From Pseudomonas rhizosphaerae (GTDB lineage Bacteria > Pseudomonadota > Gammaproteobacteria > Pseudomonadales > Pseudomonadaceae): a DNA stretch of 64,000 nucleotides. Positions within the stretch are counted from its first letter, which is position 1. Each line of letters starts with the position of its first letter. Positions 49,619 to 59,529 of the stretch are shown here, piece after piece. The position numbers and the translations under genes are program-made. The notes beneath the pieces were generated by a model. The model saw only the letters and a list, made by a program, of their open reading frames with translations. It ran no database searches and was not told the DNA's origin. Where the stretch lies: NCBI RefSeq assembly GCF_000761155.1, contig NZ_CP009533.1:1302001-1366000 (forward strand). The letters are read 5' to 3'.

Positions 49619-50704
49619 GTGAGCAATCGAGCCTTTAACTTCTGCGCAGGCCCCGCTGCGCTTCCCGAAGCCGTACTGCAGCGCGCCCAGGCTGAAATGC
49701 TGAACTGGCGTGGCAAGGGTCTTTCGGTGATGGAGATGAGCCATCGCAGCGAGGACTACACCGCCATCGCCGAGAAGGCCGAACAAGACCTGCGCGACCT
49801 GCTTGGCGTGCCGTCCAACTACAAGGTGCTGTTCCTGCAGGGCGGGGCCAGTCAGCAGTTCGCCGAAATCCCGCTCAACCTGCTTCCCGAGAACGGCACG
49901 GCGGACTACATCGAGACCGGCATCTGGTCGAAGAAGGCCATCGAGGAAGCACGTCGCTACGGCAACATCAACGTGGCTGCCAGTGCCAAGTCCTGTGACT
50001 ACCTGGCCATCCCCGGCCAGGACCAGTGGGCGCTGACGCCTGGCGCGGCCTACGTTCACTACGCGTCCAATGAAACCATCGGCGGCTTGCAGTTCGACTG
50101 GGTGCCGCAGACCGGCGATACGCCACTGGTCGTCGACATGTCGTCGGACATCCTCTCGCGGCCCATCGACGTCTCCCGGTTCGGCCTGATCTACGCCGGC
50201 GCGCAGAAAAACATCGGCCCCAGCGGCCTGGTCGTGGTGATCGTGCGCGAAGACCTGCTGGGCAAGGCCCGCAGTGCCTGCCCGACCATGCTCGACTACA
50301 AGATCGCCGCCGACAACGGCTCGATGTACAACACCCCGGCCACCTATTCCTGGTACCTCTCAGGTCTGGTGTTCGAGTGGCTCAAGGAGCAGGGCGGCGT
50401 TCAGGCCATGGAGGCGCGCAACCGCGCCAAGAAAGACCGCCTGTACGGTTTCATCGATGCCAGCGGCTTTTACAGCAACCCGATCTCGCTCGACGCCCGG
50501 TCCTGGATGAACGTACCGTTCCGCCTGGCCGACGAGCGCCTGGACAAGGCTTTCCTGGCCGGTGCCGACGCACGCGGTCTGCTCAACCTCAAGGGTCACC
50601 GTTCGGTCGGTGGCATGCGCGCCTCCATCTACAACGCCCTGGGCCTTGACGCCATCGAAGCGCTGGTCGACTACATGGCGGAGTTCGAAAAGGAAAACGG
50701 CTGA
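49619..50704 (+). CDS. serC: phosphoserine aminotransferase
   Basis: SerC transaminates 3-phosphohydroxypyruvate to phosphoserine and also serves pyridoxal phosphate synthesis downstream of PdxB. The 361-residue protein starts at GTG 49619 (second of two in-frame GTGs) to give (M)SNRAFNFCAGPAALPEAV. It carries the PLP lysine in YAGAQKNIGPSG and the fold-type I motifs LFLQGGASQQF and NGSMYNTPATYSWYL. The stop overlaps the pheA start by one base (TGATG). It is the first gene of the run serC-pheA-hisC-tyrA/aroA-cmk-rpsA. Confidence 0.96.
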   Translation: MSNRAFNFCAGPAALPEAVLQRAQAEMLNWRGKGLSVMEMSHRSEDYTAIAEKAEQDLRDLLGVPSNYKVLFLQGGASQQFAEIPLNLLPENGTADYIETGIWSKKAIEEARRYGNINVAASAKSCDYLAIPGQDQWALTPGAAYVHYASNETIGGLQFDWVPQTGDTPLVVDMSSDILSRPIDVSRFGLIYAGAQKNIGPSGLVVVIVREDLLGKARSACPTMLDYKIAADNGSMYNTPATYSWYLSGLVFEWLKEQGGVQAMEARNRAKKDRLYGFIDASGFYSNPISLDARSWMNVPFRLADERLDKAFLAGADARGLLNLKGHRSVGGMRASIYNALGLDAIEALVDYMAEFEKENG

Positions 50705-51798
50705 TGTCCGAACATGAACTCAAGGCCCTGCGGGTCCGCATCGACAGCCTCGACGAAAAGATCCTCGAGCTGATCAGCGATCGCGCCCGCTGCGCCGAAG
50801 AAGTCGCACGGGTCAAGATGGCCGCGCTGGCCGAAGGCGAGGTGCCGGTGTTCTACCGGCCCGAGCGTGAGGCGCAAGTGCTCAAGCGTGTCATGGAGCG
50901 CAACAAGGGGCCGTTGAGCAACGAGGAAATGGCCCGTCTGTTCCGCGAGGTCATGTCTTCCTGCCTGGCCCTGGAGAACCCGCTGAAGGTGGCCTACCTG
51001 GGTCCCGAGGGCACCTTCACCCAAGCGGCCGCCATGAAGCACTTCGGCCACGCCGTGATCAGCAAGCCCATGGCGGCGATCGACGAAGTGTTCCGCGAAG
51101 TGGTCGCCGGTGCTGTGAATTTCGGCGTGGTGCCGGTGGAGAACTCCACCGAAGGCGCGGTGAATCACACCCTCGACAGCTTCCTGGAACACGACATGGT
51201 GATCTGCGGCGAAGTCGAGCTGCGCATTCACCATCACCTGCTGATCGGCGACAACACCAAGACCGACAGCATTACCCGCATCTATTCCCACGCACAGTCG
51301 CTGGCGCAGTGCCGCAAGTGGCTGGACGCACACTACCCGAACGTCGAGCGCATCGCGGTCGCCAGCAACGCCGAAGCGGCCAAGCGGGTCAAGGGTGAAT
51401 GGAATTCGGCCGCCATCGCCGGCGACATGGCCGCCGGCCTGTACGGCCTGGAGCGCCTGGCCGAAAAGATCGAAGATCGCCCGGACAACGCCACGCGGTT
51501 TCTGATCATCGGCAACCAGGAAGTGCCGCCCACCGGCGACGACAAGACCTCGGTCATCGTCTCCATGAGCAACCGCCCGGGCGCCCTGCACGAGCTGCTG
51601 GTGCCGTTTCACGACAATGGCATCGACCTCACGCGCATCGAGACACGCCCGTCGCGCAGCGGCAAGTGGACCTACGTGTTCTTCATCGATTTCATCGGCC
51701 ACCACCGCGACCCGTTGATCAAGGGCGTGCTGGAACAGATCAGTCAGGAAGCCGTAGCACTCAAGGTGCTGGGCTCGTACCCCAAAGCGGTTCTTTAA
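50704..51798 (+). CDS. pheA: chorismate mutase/prephenate dehydratase (P-protein)
   Basis: This is the bifunctional entry to phenylalanine. It has an N-terminal chorismate mutase (about 1-90, ALRVRIDSLDEKILELISDRARCAEEVA), a prephenate dehydratase domain (about 95-275, VAYLGPEGTFTQAAA; NFGVVPVENSTEGAVNHTLD), and a C-terminal ACT domain (SNRPGALHELLVPF and ESRP-like IETRPSRSGKWTYVFFID) for feedback inhibition by phenylalanine. The length, 364 residues, is usual. It is followed by hisC after 17 bases. Confidence 0.97.
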   Translation: MSEHELKALRVRIDSLDEKILELISDRARCAEEVARVKMAALAEGEVPVFYRPEREAQVLKRVMERNKGPLSNEEMARLFREVMSSCLALENPLKVAYLGPEGTFTQAAAMKHFGHAVISKPMAAIDEVFREVVAGAVNFGVVPVENSTEGAVNHTLDSFLEHDMVICGEVELRIHHHLLIGDNTKTDSITRIYSHAQSLAQCRKWLDAHYPNVERIAVASNAEAAKRVKGEWNSAAIAGDMAAGLYGLERLAEKIEDRPDNATRFLIIGNQEVPPTGDDKTSVIVSMSNRPGALHELLVPFHDNGIDLTRIETRPSRSGKWTYVFFIDFIGHHRDPLIKGVLEQISQEAVALKVLGSYPKAVL

Positions 51799-51815
51799 CA
51801 GAAGGGTTAGCACGC

Positions 51816-52925
51816 ATGACCGATTTCCTTGCCCTGGCCCAGACCGGTATTCAGCAGTTGTCCCCGTACGTTCCCGGCAAGCCGGTGGACGAGCTGGCCA
51901 GAGAGCTGGACATGGATCCAGCCAGTATCATCAAGCTGGCCAGCAACGAGAACCCGTTGGGCGCAAGTCCCAAGACTCGAGCTGCCATCGAGCGCGAACT
52001 GGCCGAGCTGACGCGCTATCCAGACGGTAACGGCTTCGAGCTCAAGACCCAGCTGGCGCGGCAGTGCCGCGTACAGATCGACCAGGTGACTTTGGGCAAC
52101 GGCTCCAACGATATTCTCGAGCTGGTCGCTCGGGCCTACCTGGCGCCGGGCTTGAACGCGGTGTTCAGCGAACATGCCTTCGCGGTCTATCCGATTGTCG
52201 TGCAGGCGGTGAACGCCGGCGCGCGGGTCATCCCGGCCAAGCAGTTCGGCCATGACCTGCCCGCGATGCTGGCGGCGATCGATGACAAGACGCGCATCGT
52301 GTTCCTGGCCAACCCGAACAACCCGACCGGCACCTGGTTCGGGCCGCAGGCCCTGGAAGACTTCCTGGCCGCGGTTCCACCCACCGTCGTCGTGGTGCTC
52401 GACGAGGCCTATATCGAATACGCCGTGGGTGGCGATCTGCCCGACGGCCTGGATTACCTGGCGCGTTACCCTAACCTTTTGGTGTCGCGCACGTTCTCCA
52501 AGGCCTACGGCCTGGCCGCACTGCGAGTGGGTTATGGTCTGTCTTCGCCGGTGATCGCCGATGTGCTCAACCGGATTCGCCAGCCATTCAACGTGAACAG
52601 CCTGGCGCTGGCAGCGGCCTGCGCTGCGCTCACCGATACCGACTATCTGCAACGCAGCCGCGAACTCAACAGCGCAGGCATGCAGCAGTTGGAGAAAGGG
52701 TTCGCCGAGCTGGGGCTGCAGTGGATCCCGTCCAAGGGCAATTTCATTGCCGTGGATGTCGGTCGCGATGCTGGTCCGGTGTTTCAGGGGCTACTGCGCG
52801 AAGGTGTGATCGTGCGCCCGGTGGCCGGCTATGGCATGCCCAATCACTTGCGCGTGACTATCGGCCTGGCCGAAGAAAACAGCCGCTTCCTGGAGGCGTT
52901 GCGCCAGGTGCTGGCTCGTGTCTGA
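51816..52925 (+). CDS. hisC: histidinol-phosphate aminotransferase
   Basis: This 369-residue fold-type I aminotransferase has the PLP lysine in SRTFSKAYGLAALRVGYG. NENPLGASPKTRAAI and FLANPNNPTGTWF are class motifs, and DEAYIEYA supplies the PLP aspartate. In histidine synthesis it makes histidinol phosphate, and HisC-like enzymes in this aromatic cluster also transaminate aromatic keto acids, which fits its position between pheA and tyrA. P. aeruginosa annotates the equivalent as hisC2. The ATG at 51816 was chosen by family start (MTDFLALAQTGIQQL). Confidence 0.94.
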   Translation: MTDFLALAQTGIQQLSPYVPGKPVDELARELDMDPASIIKLASNENPLGASPKTRAAIERELAELTRYPDGNGFELKTQLARQCRVQIDQVTLGNGSNDILELVARAYLAPGLNAVFSEHAFAVYPIVVQAVNAGARVIPAKQFGHDLPAMLAAIDDKTRIVFLANPNNPTGTWFGPQALEDFLAAVPPTVVVVLDEAYIEYAVGGDLPDGLDYLARYPNLLVSRTFSKAYGLAALRVGYGLSSPVIADVLNRIRQPFNVNSLALAAACAALTDTDYLQRSRELNSAGMQQLEKGFAELGLQWIPSKGNFIAVDVGRDAGPVFQGLLREGVIVRPVAGYGMPNHLRVTIGLAEENSRFLEALRQVLARV

Positions 52926-55179
52926 TTTCACGCAATTGCAACCGGGCGCTGCCAGAATAGGCCGCCTGGTGGTAGTGGGGTTGGGACTGATCGGCGGCTC
53001 GTTTGCCAAGGGCATCAAGCAAAGCGGCCTGGCCGATGAAGTGGTGGGGGTCGATCTCGATCCGCGCTCCTGTCAGCGTGCCGTCGAGCTGGGCGTGGTG
53101 GACCGTTGCGAAGTGGATCTGGCCAGTGCCTGTGTCGGCGCCGACGTGATCCAGCTGGCCGTGCCGATTCTGGGCATGGAAAAACTGCTGGCGGCACTGG
53201 CGCGGCTCGATCTGGGCCAGGCGGTGATCACTGATGTCGGCAGTGCCAAGGGCAATGTGGTACGAGCCTATCGCGACGCCTTTGGCGGTGATCTGTCACG
53301 CTTCGTCCCGGGCCATCCGATCGCCGGTTCCGAGCAGAGCGGGGTGGAGGCGGCCAATGCCGAGTTGTTCAAGCGGCACAAGGTGATCCTCACGCCGCTG
53401 GCCGAAACCTCGCCCCAGGCGCTGGCCCAGGTCGACGGCCTGTGGCGCGCCCTGGGCGCGGATGTCGAGCACATGCAGGTCGAGCGCCACGATGAGGTGC
53501 TCGCCGCCACCAGCCATTTGCCCCATTTGCTGGCGTTCGGTCTGGTCGATTCGCTGGCCAAACGCAGTGAAAACCTGGAAATCTTTCGCTACGCTGCGGG
53601 CGGTTTCCGCGATTTCACAAGAATCGCCGGCAGTGACCCGGTCATGTGGCACGACATCTTCCTCGCCAACCGCGAGGCCGTATTGCGCACACTCGATATT
53701 TTTCGCAGCGATCTCGACGCCCTGCGCGACGCGGTCGATGCAGGGGATGGGCATCACCTGTTGGGCGTGTTCACACGCGCCAAGGTGGCCCGCGAGCACT
53801 TCAGTAAAATCTTGGCCCGTCGGGCCTATGTGGACGCTATGAACTCCAACGACGACCTGATCTTCCTGGGCAAACCCGGCGGCAGCCTCACTGGCCGCAT
53901 TCGCGTACCGGGCGACAAATCCATTTCGCACCGTTCGATCATGCTCGGCTCGCTGGCCGAGGGCACTACCGAAGTCGAAGGCTTCCTTGAAGGCGAGGAC
54001 GCCCTGGCGACCTTGCAGGCCTTCCGCGACATGGGTGTGGTCATCGAGGGCCCGAACCAGGGCCGCGTGACCATCCATGGCGTCGGCCTGCACGGCCTGC
54101 AGGCGCCGCCGGGGCCGATCTACCTGGGTAACTCCGGTACTTCGATGCGCCTGCTCGCCGGTATTCTCGCGGCGCAGAGCTTCGACACTACGCTGACCGG
54201 CGATGCCTCGCTGTCCAAGCGGCCGATGAATCGCGTTGCCAATCCCCTGCGGGAAATGGGCGCGGTCATCGAGACCGCTGCCGAGGGCCGCCCGCCGATG
54301 GTCATCCGTGGCGGGCAGCGCCTCAAAGGCTTGAACTACACCCTGCCGATGGCTTCCGCGCAGGTCAAATCCTGCCTGTTGCTGGCCGGATTGTGGGCCG
54401 ACGGCAAGACCACCACCACCGAGCCTGCCCCCACCCGCGATCACACCGAGCGGATGCTGCGCGGTTTCGGCTACCCGGTGGACGTCAATGGCCCGCGGGC
54501 GTCGGTCGAGTCCGGCCACACGCTGAAGGCGACCCATATCGAAGTGCCAGGAGACATCTCCTCGTCGGCGTTCTTCCTGGTGGCCGCCTCGATCGCCGAA
54601 GGCTCGGACCTGACCCTGGAGCACGTGGGCATCAACCCGACGCGCACGGGTGTGATCGATATCCTGCGTCTGATGGGCGCCGACATTACCCTGGAGAATC
54701 AGCGTGAAGTCGGTGGCGAGCCGGTTGCCGACCTGCACGTGCGAGCTGCCCGGCTCAAGGGCATCGAGATCCCCGAAGCACTGGTGCCGCTGGCCATCGA
54801 CGAATTTCCCGTGCTGTTCGTCGCTGCGGCCTGTGCCGAAGGCCGCACCGTACTGCGCGGCGCCGAAGAGCTGCGGGTGAAGGAGTCCGACCGTATTCAG
54901 GTCATGGCCGACGGCCTGCAGGCGTTGGGCGTGAAATGCGAGCCCACGGCGGACGGCATCATCATCGACGGCGTCGGTCACGGTGTGCCGGCCATGGGCG
55001 GCGGCGAAGTGCACGGTCACGGCGATCATCGCATCGCCATGGCGTTCAGTGTTGCGTCCCTGCGCGCCAGTGCGCCGATCCGCATCCACGATTGCGCCAA
55101 CGTCGCCACTTCGTTCCCCAACTTCCTTGGCCTCTGCGCCCAGGTCGGCATCAACGTGGCCGAAGAGGTTGCGTCGTGA
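52918..55179 (+). CDS. tyrA-aroA: fused prephenate dehydrogenase / EPSP synthase
   Basis: This is a 753-residue bifunctional protein. Residues 1 to about 300 form the TyrA domain (NAD loop [27 protein letters not shown]) acting in tyrosine synthesis. From about residue 308 ([15 protein letters not shown]) follows AroA, 5-enolpyruvylshikimate-3-phosphate synthase, with [28 protein letters not shown] and [10 protein letters not shown]. The fusion is typical for Pseudomonas. The start is GTG 52918, overlapping hisC by eight bases; the cmk start GTG overlaps its TGA stop. Confidence 0.96.
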   Translation: MSDFTQLQPGAARIGRLVVVGLGLIGGSFAKGIKQSGLADEVVGVDLDPRSCQRAVELGVVDRCEVDLASACVGADVIQLAVPILGMEKLLAALARLDLGQAVITDVGSAKGNVVRAYRDAFGGDLSRFVPGHPIAGSEQSGVEAANAELFKRHKVILTPLAETSPQALAQVDGLWRALGADVEHMQVERHDEVLAATSHLPHLLAFGLVDSLAKRSENLEIFRYAAGGFRDFTRIAGSDPVMWHDIFLANREAVLRTLDIFRSDLDALRDAVDAGDGHHLLGVFTRAKVAREHFSKILARRAYVDAMNSNDDLIFLGKPGGSLTGRIRVPGDKSISHRSIMLGSLAEGTTEVEGFLEGEDALATLQAFRDMGVVIEGPNQGRVTIHGVGLHGLQAPPGPIYLGNSGTSMRLLAGILAAQSFDTTLTGDASLSKRPMNRVANPLREMGAVIETAAEGRPPMVIRGGQRLKGLNYTLPMASAQVKSCLLLAGLWADGKTTTTEPAPTRDHTERMLRGFGYPVDVNGPRASVESGHTLKATHIEVPGDISSSAFFLVAASIAEGSDLTLEHVGINPTRTGVIDILRLMGADITLENQREVGGEPVADLHVRAARLKGIEIPEALVPLAIDEFPVLFVAAACAEGRTVLRGAEELRVKESDRIQVMADGLQALGVKCEPTADGIIIDGVGHGVPAMGGGEVHGHGDHRIAMAFSVASLRASAPIRIHDCANVATSFPNFLGLCAQVGINVAEEVAS

Positions 55180-55862
55180 ACCAGGCGCCGGTCATCACCA
55201 TCGATGGGCCAAGCGGCTCGGGCAAGGGCACCATCGCCGGTATCCTGGCCAAGCGCCTGGGCTGGAAACTGCTCGACTCCGGTGCGCTGTATCGACTGCT
55301 GGCCTATGCGGCACGCAACCACGGCGTGGACCTGAGCAACGAAGCCTCGCTGATGGTGATGGCTGCGCACCTGGACGTGCAGTTCATCGCTGCCGCCGAC
55401 GGGCAGCCGCAGCGCATCGTTCTGGAAGGCGACGACGTCAGCAAGGACATCCGCAACGAGCAGGTCGGTGCCGGTGCATCCCTGGTCGCGGCGCTGCCGG
55501 CGGTGCGCGACGCGCTGTTGCAGCGCCAGCGCGCATTCCAAGAAGCGCCTGGCCTTGTGGCCGACGGTCGCGACATGGGCACGGTGGTGTTTCCCGAGGC
55601 GGCGCTCAAGGTATTCCTGACCGCCAGCGCCGAGGAACGTGCGCGCAGACGTTACTTGCAGTTGAAGGCTGCGGGCAACGATGTTAGTCTGTCGAGTCTG
55701 CTAGATGAGATACGTAAACGCGATGAGCGTGACACCCAGCGCGCAGTGGCCCCGCTCAAACCGGCGGCCGATGCCATACAGCTGGATTCCACGGAGTTGT
55801 CCATCGAGCAGGTGTTGCAACGCATCATGAGTGAAGTCGCACTGCGCGACATCGCCGGGTGA
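55176..55862 (+). CDS. cmk: cytidylate kinase
   Basis: Cmk phosphorylates CMP and dCMP. The 228-residue protein has the P-loop GPSGSGKGT at 11-19, LLDSGALYR, the [23 protein letters not shown] core and [11 protein letters not shown] lid. The start is GTG at 55176, overlapping the aroA stop as GTGA, so it is translationally coupled. A structured hairpin lies directly after its stop, before rpsA. The cmk-rpsA-ihfB linkage is a conserved gamma-proteobacterial arrangement. Confidence 0.96.
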   Translation: MNQAPVITIDGPSGSGKGTIAGILAKRLGWKLLDSGALYRLLAYAARNHGVDLSNEASLMVMAAHLDVQFIAAADGQPQRIVLEGDDVSKDIRNEQVGAGASLVAALPAVRDALLQRQRAFQEAPGLVADGRDMGTVVFPEAALKVFLTASAEERARRRYLQLKAAGNDVSLSSLLDEIRKRDERDTQRAVAPLKPAADAIQLDSTELSIEQVLQRIMSEVALRDIAG

Positions 55863-55868
55863 CGAAGA

Positions 55869-55910
55869 AGCCATACGGGAACCCAGTCAAGATCCCGGTG
55901 GCTTTCTTTT
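55869..55910 (+). promoter_or_regulatory. hairpin after cmk / rpsA leader element
   Basis: AAGCCA-TA-CGGGA (55869-55881) pairs with TCCCG-G-TGGCTT (55894-55905), followed by TCTTTT, between cmk and rpsA. It may act as a terminator for the upstream operon or as the first stem of the rpsA leader, in which S1 is known to autoregulate its own translation in gamma-proteobacteria. The remaining leader to 55983 holds no open frame. Confidence 0.5.
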
Positions 55911-55983
55911 ACTTGAACGAAACCCACGTTGTCTGGAGCGTGGCTGATGGGCGTATGTTTCGCCCAAATCTACAGGAATTAAA

Positions 55984-57672
55984 ATGAGCGAAAGCTTTGC
56001 AGAACTCTTTGAAGAAAGCCTAAAAACTCTCAATCTTCAGCCAGGCGCAATCATCACCGGTATCGTCGTCGATATCGACGGTGACTGGGTTACTGTCCAC
56101 GCCGGTCTGAAGTCCGAGGGTGTCATCCCGCTCGAGCAGTTCTACAACGACGCTGGCGAACTGACCATCAAGGTCGGTGATGAAGTTCACGTTGCGCTGG
56201 ACGCGGTAGAAGACGGCTTTGGCGAAACCAAGCTGTCCCGCGAAAAAGCCAAGCGTGCCGAGTGCTGGATCGTTCTGGAAGCAGCTTTCGCCGCCGAGGA
56301 AGTGGTCAAGGGCGTTATCAACGGTAAGGTTAAAGGCGGCTTCACTGTCGACGTTAACGGCATCCGTGCGTTCCTGCCTGGTTCCCTGGTCGATGTCCGC
56401 CCTGTGCGCGACACTACCCACCTGGAAGGTAAAGAGCTCGAATTCAAGGTCATCAAGCTGGACCAGAAGCGCAACAACGTTGTCGTTTCCCGTCGCAGTG
56501 TCCTGGAAGCCGAGAACTCCGCCGAGCGCGAAGCTCTGCTGGAATCCCTGCAGGAAGGTCAGCAAGTCAAAGGTATCGTCAAGAACCTCACCGATTACGG
56601 CGCATTCGTCGATCTGGGTGGCGTCGATGGCCTGCTGCACATCACCGACATGGCCTGGAAGCGTATCAAGCACCCATCGGAAATCGTCAACGTTGGCGAC
56701 GAGATCGATGTCAAGGTTCTGAAGTACGATCGCGAGCGTAACCGCGTATCCCTGGGCCTGAAGCAACTGGGCGAAGACCCATGGGTTGCTATCAAGGCAC
56801 GTTACCCAGAGAGCACCCGCGTCATGGCGCGCGTAACCAACCTGACCGACTACGGCTGCTTCGCAGAGCTGGAAGAAGGCGTGGAAGGCCTGGTACACGT
56901 TTCCGAAATGGACTGGACCAACAAGAACATCCACCCTTCGAAAGTCGTACAAGTCGGCGACGAAGTGGAAGTCATGGTTCTGGACATCGACGAAGAGCGT
57001 CGTCGTATCTCCCTGGGCATCAAGCAGTGCAAGTCGAACCCGTGGGAAGACTTCTCTGGCCAGTTCAACAAGGGCGATAAAATCTCCGGCACCATCAAGT
57101 CGATCACCGATTTCGGTATCTTCATTGGTCTGGACGGCGGCATCGACGGTCTGGTTCACCTGTCCGACATCTCCTGGAACGAAGTGGGCGAAGAAGCCGT
57201 ACGTCGTTTCAAGAAGGGCGACGAGCTCGACACCGTCATCCTGTCGGTAGATCCAGAGCGCGAGCGCATCTCCCTGGGCATCAAGCAGCTGGAAGACGAT
57301 CCGTTCTCCAACTACGTTGCCGTCAATGACAAAGGCGCTATCGTTCGCGGTATCGTCAAGGAAGTTGACGCCAAGGGCGCTGTAATCACCCTGGCCGACG
57401 ACATCGAAGCCACTTTGAAAGCTTCCGAAATCAGCCGTGACCGCGTTGAAGACGCGCGCAACGTTCTGAAGGAAGGCGAAGAAGTCGAAGCCAAGATCAT
57501 CAGCGTCGACCGCAAGTCCCGCGTCATCCAACTGTCGATCAAATCGAAAGACGTTGAAGACGAGAAAGAAGCTATCCAGAGCCTGCGCGACAAGCCAGCC
57601 ACTTCGGATATCGCTGCTGGTCCGACCACTCTGGGCGACCTGCTGCGTGCTCAGATGGAAAAGCAGAACTAA
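55984..57672 (+). CDS. rpsA: 30S ribosomal protein S1
   Basis: This is the 562-residue S1 protein that brings mRNAs to the 30S subunit. Six S1/OB repeats are visible (about 20-90, 105-170, 190-260, 275-350, 362-430 and 450-520), with repeated signatures such as [37 protein letters not shown] and [19 protein letters not shown]. Codon choice is that of a highly expressed gene, with less extreme GC at third positions than its neighbours. AGGAATTAAA precedes the ATG. It ends at a strong terminator. Confidence 0.97.
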   Translation: MSESFAELFEESLKTLNLQPGAIITGIVVDIDGDWVTVHAGLKSEGVIPLEQFYNDAGELTIKVGDEVHVALDAVEDGFGETKLSREKAKRAECWIVLEAAFAAEEVVKGVINGKVKGGFTVDVNGIRAFLPGSLVDVRPVRDTTHLEGKELEFKVIKLDQKRNNVVVSRRSVLEAENSAEREALLESLQEGQQVKGIVKNLTDYGAFVDLGGVDGLLHITDMAWKRIKHPSEIVNVGDEIDVKVLKYDRERNRVSLGLKQLGEDPWVAIKARYPESTRVMARVTNLTDYGCFAELEEGVEGLVHVSEMDWTNKNIHPSKVVQVGDEVEVMVLDIDEERRRISLGIKQCKSNPWEDFSGQFNKGDKISGTIKSITDFGIFIGLDGGIDGLVHLSDISWNEVGEEAVRRFKKGDELDTVILSVDPERERISLGIKQLEDDPFSNYVAVNDKGAIVRGIVKEVDAKGAVITLADDIEATLKASEISRDRVEDARNVLKEGEEVEAKIISVDRKSRVIQLSIKSKDVEDEKEAIQSLRDKPATSDIAAGPTTLGDLLRAQMEKQN

Positions 57673-57690
57673 GTTCTGTTTGACCTGTAG

Positions 57691-57719
57691 AAAAAGGGCG
57701 ACTTCGGTCGCCCTTTTTT
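57691..57719 (+). terminator. rho-independent terminator after rpsA
   Basis: AAAAAGGGCGAC (57691-57702), a TTCG tetraloop, and GTCGCCCTTTTTT to 57719 form a textbook intrinsic terminator 18 bases after the rpsA stop. Confidence 0.95.
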
Positions 57720-57825
57720 GTGCCTGTGATTTGTGCTCCTTGCAGTGCCGCAGACGGTCGATGGCGAACTAACCAGGGCCTTGGGTGTTCAAAGGCAATA
57801 AGTGAATACCCAAGGATCGCCAGGG

Positions 57826-58125
57826 ATGAAAACCGTAGTAACCGCAATGCTGTTCGTAGTAGTTGGTCTGACATCCGCATGCTCGTCCACCTCGGTGGTC
57901 AAGCGAGATTATCGAGGCATGCAGGCGTTGCAGATCAACTGTAGTGGCTTGGGGTCGTCATGGGGCAAGTGCTACGACAAGGCAGAGCACGCCTGCCGTT
58001 CGGCGGGCTACAAGGTCTTGGCAAAGACCTCGGATATCAAGGAAGAACCGGAGGATGGCTTTCTTGGCTGGAATCCGGGCATGGCCAGCCGGACCATGTT
58101 CGTGCGTTGCAACAGTCAAGGCTGA
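57826..58125 (+). CDS. small lipoprotein, tandem paralogue 1
   Basis: This is a 99-residue probable lipoprotein. It has a signal peptide (MKTVVTAMLFVVVGLTSAC) with lipobox LTSAC, then a short polar linker and a compact domain with INCSGLGSSWGKCYDKAEHAC, AGYKVLAKTSDIKEEPEDG and SRTMFVRC. Four domain cysteines could form two disulfides in the periplasm. The next gene encodes a protein of exactly the same length and pattern. AAGGA lies nine bases before the ATG. Function is unknown; tandem placement between rpsA and ihfB suggests a local duplication. Confidence 0.8.
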   Translation: MKTVVTAMLFVVVGLTSACSSTSVVKRDYRGMQALQINCSGLGSSWGKCYDKAEHACRSAGYKVLAKTSDIKEEPEDGFLGWNPGMASRTMFVRCNSQG

Positions 58126-58224
58126 CTGCCCTGGGGACGCTATCTATAACTGGGAGCAACATACGAAAAGTTACAAACTTTTCAATCGTCGTACTGAAAC
58201 CTGCCTGAAGTAAATTAGCAATTG

Positions 58225-58251
58225 GCCACTTACTTGGATAGGGTAGGTGGC
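58225..58251 (+). terminator. hairpin between the twin lipoprotein genes
   Basis: GCCACTTAC (58225-58233) pairs with GTAGGTGGC (58243-58251, one G-U pair). An additional small stem GAAAAGT-TACAA-ACTTTTC lies at 58165-58183. The spacer is AT-rich compared with its surroundings. Termination is uncertain because no long T tract follows. Confidence 0.4.
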
Positions 58252-58338
58252 TTGTCGCTGTCCCCCGATTTCGACATTTCGCTTGAAAAGTCGCCCCTTG
58301 AACCCGTGTCCATCCAAGAAGTAGAAAAGGCTCGAGTC

Positions 58339-58638
58339 ATGAAATTTACCCTGCTCATCGCAGCACTGCTGCTGGTGACCGCGTGCGCCGCCACCTCCAC
58401 GTCCCACGGCAAGCGTGGCAGTCGTGGGTTGCATATCAACTGTTCGGGCCTGACCTCGTCCTGGACGCAGTGCGAGAAAGAAGCCGAATCCGCCTGCGGG
58501 CCTGCGGGCTACCGCACCCTCGCCAAGTCCAGTGACGTCAAGGAAGAACCGGACGACTACGTCTTCGGTCTCAACCCTGCCGGTTATTCGACGCGCAGCA
58601 TGATCGTCAAATGCCGCAAGAGCAGTGCGTTCAAATAG
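58339..58638 (+). CDS. small lipoprotein, tandem paralogue 2
   Basis: This 99-residue probable lipoprotein (MKFTLLIAALLLVTAC, lipobox LVTAC) is a paralogue of the preceding gene. It has INCSGLTSSWTQCEKEAESAC, AGYRTLAKSSDVKEEPDD and SRSMIVKC-type ends, with the four domain cysteines conserved. Differences concentrate in the linker after the lipid cysteine. AAAAGG lies eight bases before the ATG. The start at 58339 is set by the lipobox and by length identity with the paralogue; an upstream in-frame ATG at 58222 would hide the signal peptide. Confidence 0.8.
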   Translation: MKFTLLIAALLLVTACAATSTSHGKRGSRGLHINCSGLTSSWTQCEKEAESACGPAGYRTLAKSSDVKEEPDDYVFGLNPAGYSTRSMIVKCRKSSAFK

Positions 58639-58749
58639 TGCGCCGCCAACTCATTTTCAAGAAGTCAAGAGTCGGGCTGTTCAAATCTGTCAAGCCATGC
58701 TAAAACCTTCTCAGCGCTGATCTAGCTGCTTGATAAAGAAGGGAAAAAT

Positions 58750-59043
58750 ATGACGAAGTCGGAACTGATCGAACGTATTGTCACCCATCAAGGTCTACTT
58801 TCATCCAAGGATGTGGAATTGGCCATCAAGACCATGCTCGAGCAAATGTCGCAGTGCCTTGCCACGGGCGACAGGATCGAGATACGGGGCTTCGGCAGCT
58901 TTTCACTGCACTATCGCGCACCGCGTGTCGGGCGCAATCCGAAGACTGGCCAGTCGGTGAGCCTGGACGGCAAGTTCGTCCCTCACTTCAAGCCTGGCAA
59001 GGAATTGCGCGACCGGGTGAACGAGGACGAAGAACTCGCTTGA
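58750..59043 (+). CDS. ihfB: integration host factor subunit beta
   Basis: IhfB pairs with IhfA to bend DNA at specific sites. The 97-residue protein begins [23 protein letters not shown] and has the DNA-contacting arm [21 protein letters not shown] with the intercalating proline in RNPKTG, ending in an acidic NEDEELA tail. It lies downstream of the twin lipoproteins rather than directly after rpsA. AGAAGGGAAAAAT precedes the ATG. Confidence 0.96.
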   Translation: MTKSELIERIVTHQGLLSSKDVELAIKTMLEQMSQCLATGDRIEIRGFGSFSLHYRAPRVGRNPKTGQSVSLDGKFVPHFKPGKELRDRVNEDEELA

Positions 59044-59064
59044 TCGACGTTGAAGGAGAAGGCT

Positions 59065-59415
59065 TTGCGTAATCTCAAGAAGTTGCTGCTGGTGTTGATT
59101 TTCCTGGCAGTCGCCGCTGTGGTGCTGGTGTTCGTGCTGGAGAATCAACAGGGCGTGGCGCTGAGTTTTCTTGGGTGGTCCAGCACGACATTGCCGGTGT
59201 CGGTATTCGTTCTGGCGGGCATGCTCGCAGGCATGCTGTTGGGCCCCTTCTTTGGTTGGTACATTGCCGCAAGCAGCAAGCGTCGCTGGCGCAAGCAGTT
59301 GCGCGCCAAGGCCCGGGCAGAGCAGCGCGCGACCCTGGCAAGCACATCGGTCGATTCACCTGCCACCGCTGCTACACCTGCGCAGGTCGCGCCTCAGCAG
59401 GTAGTGGTCAAGTAA
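59065..59415 (+). CDS. LapA domain (DUF1049) membrane protein
   Basis: This is a 116-residue inner-membrane protein with two helices (LLLVLIFLAVAAVVLVFVLE and VSVFVLAGMLAGMLLGPFFGW) and the LapA/DUF1049 signature ENQQGVALSFLGWSSTTLPVSV, followed by a basic and then Ala/Pro-rich cytoplasmic tail. LapA-like proteins are linked with LapB in lipopolysaccharide assembly control, but a lapB gene is not adjacent here. The start is TTG 59065 (GGAG six bases upstream); a TTG 15 bases earlier overlaps the ribosome site and is less likely. Confidence 0.85.
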   Translation: MRNLKKLLLVLIFLAVAAVVLVFVLENQQGVALSFLGWSSTTLPVSVFVLAGMLAGMLLGPFFGWYIAASSKRRWRKQLRAKARAEQRATLASTSVDSPATAATPAQVAPQQVVVK

Positions 59416-59529
59416 CGCAGTCCGTGGAAACATCGCGTATCAGCGCATGTCCCGGTTGAACGGTATTTGCTGCGCCATCGGTGCAGTTTCTGTTGCACAA
59501 TAGCCGCAGACCGTTTTCCAGGACCCACA

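Noticed and set aside
52918..55179. tyrA-aroA fusion as a novelty
   Set aside because: The fusion is a known feature of Pseudomonas.
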